A stretch of 64,000 nucleotides of DNA from Earliella scabrosa (lineage: Eukaryota; Basidiomycota; Agaricomycetes; Polyporales; Polyporaceae), in contig JABYQQ010000017.1 of NCBI GenBank assembly GCA_022605405.1, forward strand, positions 868,001 through 932,000. The letters are read 5' to 3'. Shown here in pieces: positions 60,079-64,000 of the stretch; positions within the stretch are counted from its first letter, which is position 1; the number at the start of each line of letters is the position of its first letter. Both the position numbers and the translations under genes were made by a program. The notes beneath the pieces are model-generated. The model did not search any database, had not been told where the DNA came from, and saw only the letters and a list, made by a program, of their open reading frames with translations.

Positions 60079-62236
60079 CGGACGAGCCAAGTGGAGTCGT
60101 CCAGCTGTCCCTCCGTCCAAGGCTTCTCTCCTCTCTGCAAGTCGCCCGGTGGGGTGTTCGCTCCTCCTGGATCCGGTATCCTGTGCTCTCCCAAGTTCAC
60201 CCGGTAACCATCCTGCGCCACTGCGCCGTCAAGCTCAAACCCGAACTCAAATCCCCAACCGCTTCCACCGCAGTGAAGGTTAGCGTTCATCGATGCATCG
60301 ACGACGCCCAGGCGTCATAGGCCCTGACCCTGGCTTCCGTATCTTCGTCTTCTCTTCTCTTTTTCTCGATGTATCCATATATTGGTAATGCTGTCGCCGC
60401 TCTATCCCAGTGCTCCTTCCCATCTCCATCCCATCCCCATCCTCATCTCCCTCGCAGTCCCCAGTCCAGTCTCCTAATCTGCCCCATGCCTAGGCCCCCG
60501 CTGCTCGTCCATAGACTCTCGTCTCGTATGAATACAATCCATCCTTCTGTACCCCTACCACGCATCCCGCCCCCATAGAGTAATACTTCACACAACCGGT
60601 CTCTCGCCTCCTCTTGCCTATGATGCCAGGGTAAAATCAGCTAATGCACAAACGTTGTCCCCACTCCGTCCTGTTCCTTCCTCCCCTGTCTCCCTGTCTC
60701 CCTGTCTCCCTGTCGGATGTCCACCCCGCACTATCGACGGCGCTCCCGCGGTCTCCTTCCGCGAGCAACTGCGCTGACACGGTGAATGACAAACAAGAAG
60801 GCAAGAAGGCGAAAGCGGAAAGGACGTGCAGAAGAAGACCAGACTACAGGACGCCACTGTGGAATGCTGTCCGAGGACCCGTCCGTTCGAAGCCCTGGCT
60901 CGAGTATACGAGAGACCCGATCGTCGTTTCTCGAACGCGGACCCACACCGCTCAACCGCGCACGCAGCGCGCGGTGGCACCGGTCACGTATTCGCCATTC
61001 AAATATTCGCTGCTCAGTAAGGACGGAACGACTTACGATGGACGTGCAAGCCTGATTACTGTATACTGCAGCTTACCGCTCGCGCGCCCGCTGACTGGCA
61101 GTGGCACCGTGACCGCACGCTGTACGTTCACCGGTGCATCTTGGCAGTAGTATTAGTTGCACTTGGCAGCTGAGTCTGCAAGTGCGCACTTGAATCGGCT
61201 CTTGGTTGATGCGAACGCGCAAAGCATACTGCTCAGTACTGTGCTCAAGATCCCGACCCACTCGATCGCTCCGAGCCTGAGTCGGAACCGTCATTAGGTG
61301 ACCGTGACCATACATAGTGGCATGTTCGTTGACGTCTTCGCACCCGCGATATCCTCTGAACAATTCTCCTACATACATGAGCCGAGACACCGACCGATCC
61401 CGGACACGCAATATTAATCAGCCAGGCCGGCTGTTGTTGCAATTGAGAGCTCGAGCGGTGAGCGTCCGGATCGGTCTGCATAGGAGTGCTGAGTACTGAG
61501 TCCGTCCCTCAGCACACCCCTCCCCCTCCCTCGGGTCCACGTCTCCTCAGCGCTGAGCACCGGCCTCCGACCGGCGCGAATGGTTTGCGGATTGGTTCAG
61601 ACGAACAGAATAGTCTGCACTGTTACCGTCGGCAGAAGTCGTCATCGTCAACGGAAGCTGATGAAGACCAAGTACCGCCTCGAGTTCGAGTTCGCACTCG
61701 GCGGTGACTAACAGTTGCAGATGTCAGCTCTCTGTGCATCGCGTCCGCCGAACGCAAGCCCACCGTCGGGGCCTGTAGGCTGTACGACGCACAACAGATC
61801 CTTGAGATCTCAGTACCCAGTACTCAGGTCTGAGATGTCCCAGTCAGTTGGAAGGGCGCGTGCGAGATCTAGAACGATTGCAAGGGAATCAACAAGTCCG
61901 TGAGGTGCTGTGCATGTGTATTAGTACACTACTAGTACGGCGTGCGACGTGCGACGTGTAGGTCTGGATGGTGTGAAGACAACTCGGGGGAACATGCGTG
62001 CAGAAGGGGGAGGGGCACCCGGCGTGAAGTATGTATGATGAGGCAGCGGCATGCGGCGATGAAGAACGTCGATCGATGGTCTGGGAAGGGATGACATTGA
62101 ATGCGAGAGTGCGAGTGCAAGTGAAAGTGTCAGTGCAAGGGGTGTGGGTGGTATCGTGTCAATGAATGCGCGTGAGGGGACGAACACCTCGGTCTCTGTG
62201 AGGTATATACAGTATATGTACAACGCAGTCCGCCAC
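60079..62236. other. Intergenic between convergent genes, 2.2 kb
   Basis: 3' flanks of the MFS and TVP38 genes. It contains a short CTCCCTGT tandem run near 60,688-60,718 and short open frames without family features. No RNA gene recognised. Confidence 0.4.
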
Positions 62237-63970
62237 TCACCGCGGCAGCGTCGTGTACGACGGCGGGGCATGCAGCGTGTCGCTGCTCATCCCATCATCG
62301 CTCTCCTCCGTCACCCCACGAGAGTGCCCGCCCGCGGCGGTGTAGAACGTCGCGTCGCTCGGCTCCGGCTCGTGGCCGTGCCCGTACGCTCGCGAGGCTT
62401 CGTACGGGTTCGGCATAGGGTCGCGGAACGGGTTCGTTGCGTCTGTCGAGTTGGAGGGCGGTATACGCGAGGCCTGTGACGGCGGCGGCGGGGAGGTGGA
62501 CGCGGACGCGGACATGCTCGGGAGCGGCGGCGCACCAGGCGGGGGTGACGGGTAGAACGTCCGGTGCGTCGGTGTCTGCGGTGCAGACGTACGCCCTGGC
62601 CCCGGTGGTGGGCTAGCAAGACGTTGCGCCTGTGCCTGTATCTGCGAAGGAAGAGTCGGCTGGCGTTGAGGAGGCGACCGTGTCTGGTATCGCGCGTCCT
62701 GGCCCTGGCCTCTCGCGAACACCTCGGGCGGCGGCGAGCCATACCCGCGTGGTGGCGCCTGGCGCTGGTACGACACGGCCTGGGGTTGCGACGGGACGCG
62801 GGCACTGTCCGAGAAGGGGTCTCGGGGCGGGGACATGACGCGCTGCATGGGGTTCTGCGAAGGAGGGGCGGGGTACGCATATCCTGCGCCGGGCGGGAGC
62901 GGCGGCGCACCGTTGGATTGCCGCCGCTCACTCATGGGATAGCCCTCTGCGGAGGGTGGTGGTTGGGGACGGCGCGGTTGGGGTGCATAGACGGCGTAGG
63001 AGGGTTGGCCGTACGTTGCGCTCGTGAGCGGGATCTCAGTGTTGGACGCGGCGGGGTTGAAGTTTACGGACATTGTGGATTCGAGGACGGCGGGGTTGCT
63101 GTATGGGAGGGCTGGTGTGGGGGGTAGGTTCATCTTTGCTTGACTGAGCAGCGAAAAAGGCACCAATAATCAATCACAGACAGATACGTTATGAATGAGC
63201 ACATACCGGGCTTTACGACGCTCGTAGATGACAGATACTTTGACCTTGTTCATCTCGTGGTAGATGTACCACATCGCCCAGATCGTGATGATCGTAGTCA
63301 GACCGATGACGACCCACTTGATGATGGTATCGGTCGTGCTAGAGCTCCCGTCTTCTGACTGCTCCAAAGCGACACCCAGGTACACGGTGATGAACTGCTT
63401 CGGCAGGGACAAGATCGCGGCAATGGAGAACGTCCATACACCCATACCACAGGTCGAGAACACCGCGGTGGTGACTAGGTTTTGTCAGCCTATGTTCTGG
63501 AGTGATGTTGCAGAAGTACTCACAATGTCCAGGAATGGCGCTTAACCGCGCGATGAGCGCAACCTTAAACCCACCTTCGCGCACGACGCGCGCGAGGCAC
63601 GCATAGGAAATCTTGGTGCGCTCGAGCTTCTCCCCCCGCGCGGAACAGCAGTACTTGAACGCGCTGCATGATTTGCACGCACAACGGTGAACGTCCGACT
63701 TGGAGGTGGTAGGGATGATGTACTTACTAGTAGTTGCCGAGCTCGCCAAGGAAGGTGCCCGCTGCAACAATACCGAAGCCAACGCCAAGTCCCCAGACAA
63801 GACCGCAGAGGATCGCCACAACTTCATGGCCGAAAAGCTAATCGAGATTGAATATGAATATGGATATGAGCGGGTGCGTGTTGCGTCATAACTCATGATC
63901 GAGAGGACGCACCGGCGGGAAGGAGATGACAAAGAATACCGCGATGGGGATTGTCCAGCCAAAGGGCAGA
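62237..63970 (-). CDS. TVP38/TMEM64-family membrane protein with long proline-rich tail (5' partial)
   Basis: Exons on the minus strand are 63970-63913, 63837-63728, 63663-63524, 63474-63207 and 63143-62237. The gene continues beyond the right edge. TVP38/TMEM64 (VTT-domain) proteins are Golgi or ER membrane proteins linked to membrane dynamics and lipid scrambling. The VTT region is visible from LPFGWTIPIAVFFVISFPP through GLGVGFGIVAAGTFLGELGN, RLSAIPGHFTTAVFSTCGMG and WTFSIAAILSLPKQFITVYL to a last helix near WVVIGLTTIITIWAMWYIY. The tail of about 300 residues is Pro/Ser/Gln-rich and probably cytosolic. Splicing of 63475-63523 restores PGHFTTAVF, a strongly conserved block. Confidence 0.8.
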
Positions 63971-64000
63971 CTGTGCAAATGACAACGATTAGTACGAGCC

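Overview
This window looks like a filamentous basidiomycete, most likely an agaricomycete of the wood-decay (Polyporales) type. The main evidence is many spliced genes with short GT-AG introns (about 45-90 nt) and lineage-typical expanded families: BTB/POZ, MYND-finger and F-box proteins. Fungal housekeeping genes (an Slm1-type BAR-PH protein, a TVP38/TMEM64 protein, a DHA-type MFS transporter) and basidiomycete LTR retrotransposons fit the same picture. All identifications come from reading the sequence and from family knowledge; no searches were run.

Layout. 1-11.4 kb is GC-rich: a Ty3/gypsy gag-pol element on the minus strand, with two plus-strand genes on its pol side. 11.6-12.9 kb carries a divergent ribonucleotide reductase small subunit (R2). 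13.4-17 kb holds small unknown genes and an intact F-box protein with a nucleotidyltransferase-like (NTase-like) domain. 17-32 kb is an AT-rich, gene-poor, repeat-dense compartment. It contains a short TIR element, a 270-bp tandem repeat, a MYND gene and an 8.2-kb inverted-repeat element that separates the two halves of another F-box/NTase-like gene. 33-37.5 kb holds a third F-box/NTase-like gene, cut by a very young gag-only LTR element with identical LTRs. 38-43.7 kb has a GATA-finger gene and several unknown genes. 44.4-47.9 kb carries a divergent ribonucleotide reductase large subunit (R1) with many introns, a MITE-like insertion in one intron and one frameshift. 48.6-64 kb is quieter: the Slm1-like gene, a four-member BTB cluster with decayed copies, tRNA-Glu(CTC), an MFS transporter and a TVP38 gene running off the right edge.

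The most striking content is a linked pair of divergent RNR subunits about 32 kb apart. They are interspersed with F-box/NTase-like genes, two of which have been opened by mobile elements. R1 keeps the catalytic cysteines, the catalytic Asn/Glu and the C-terminal CxxC, but its specificity-loop region is remodelled. R2 keeps every diiron ligand and the radical tyrosine, but its R1-docking tail has changed. This suggests an accessory RNR that diverged as a pair and is now decaying, at least in R1.
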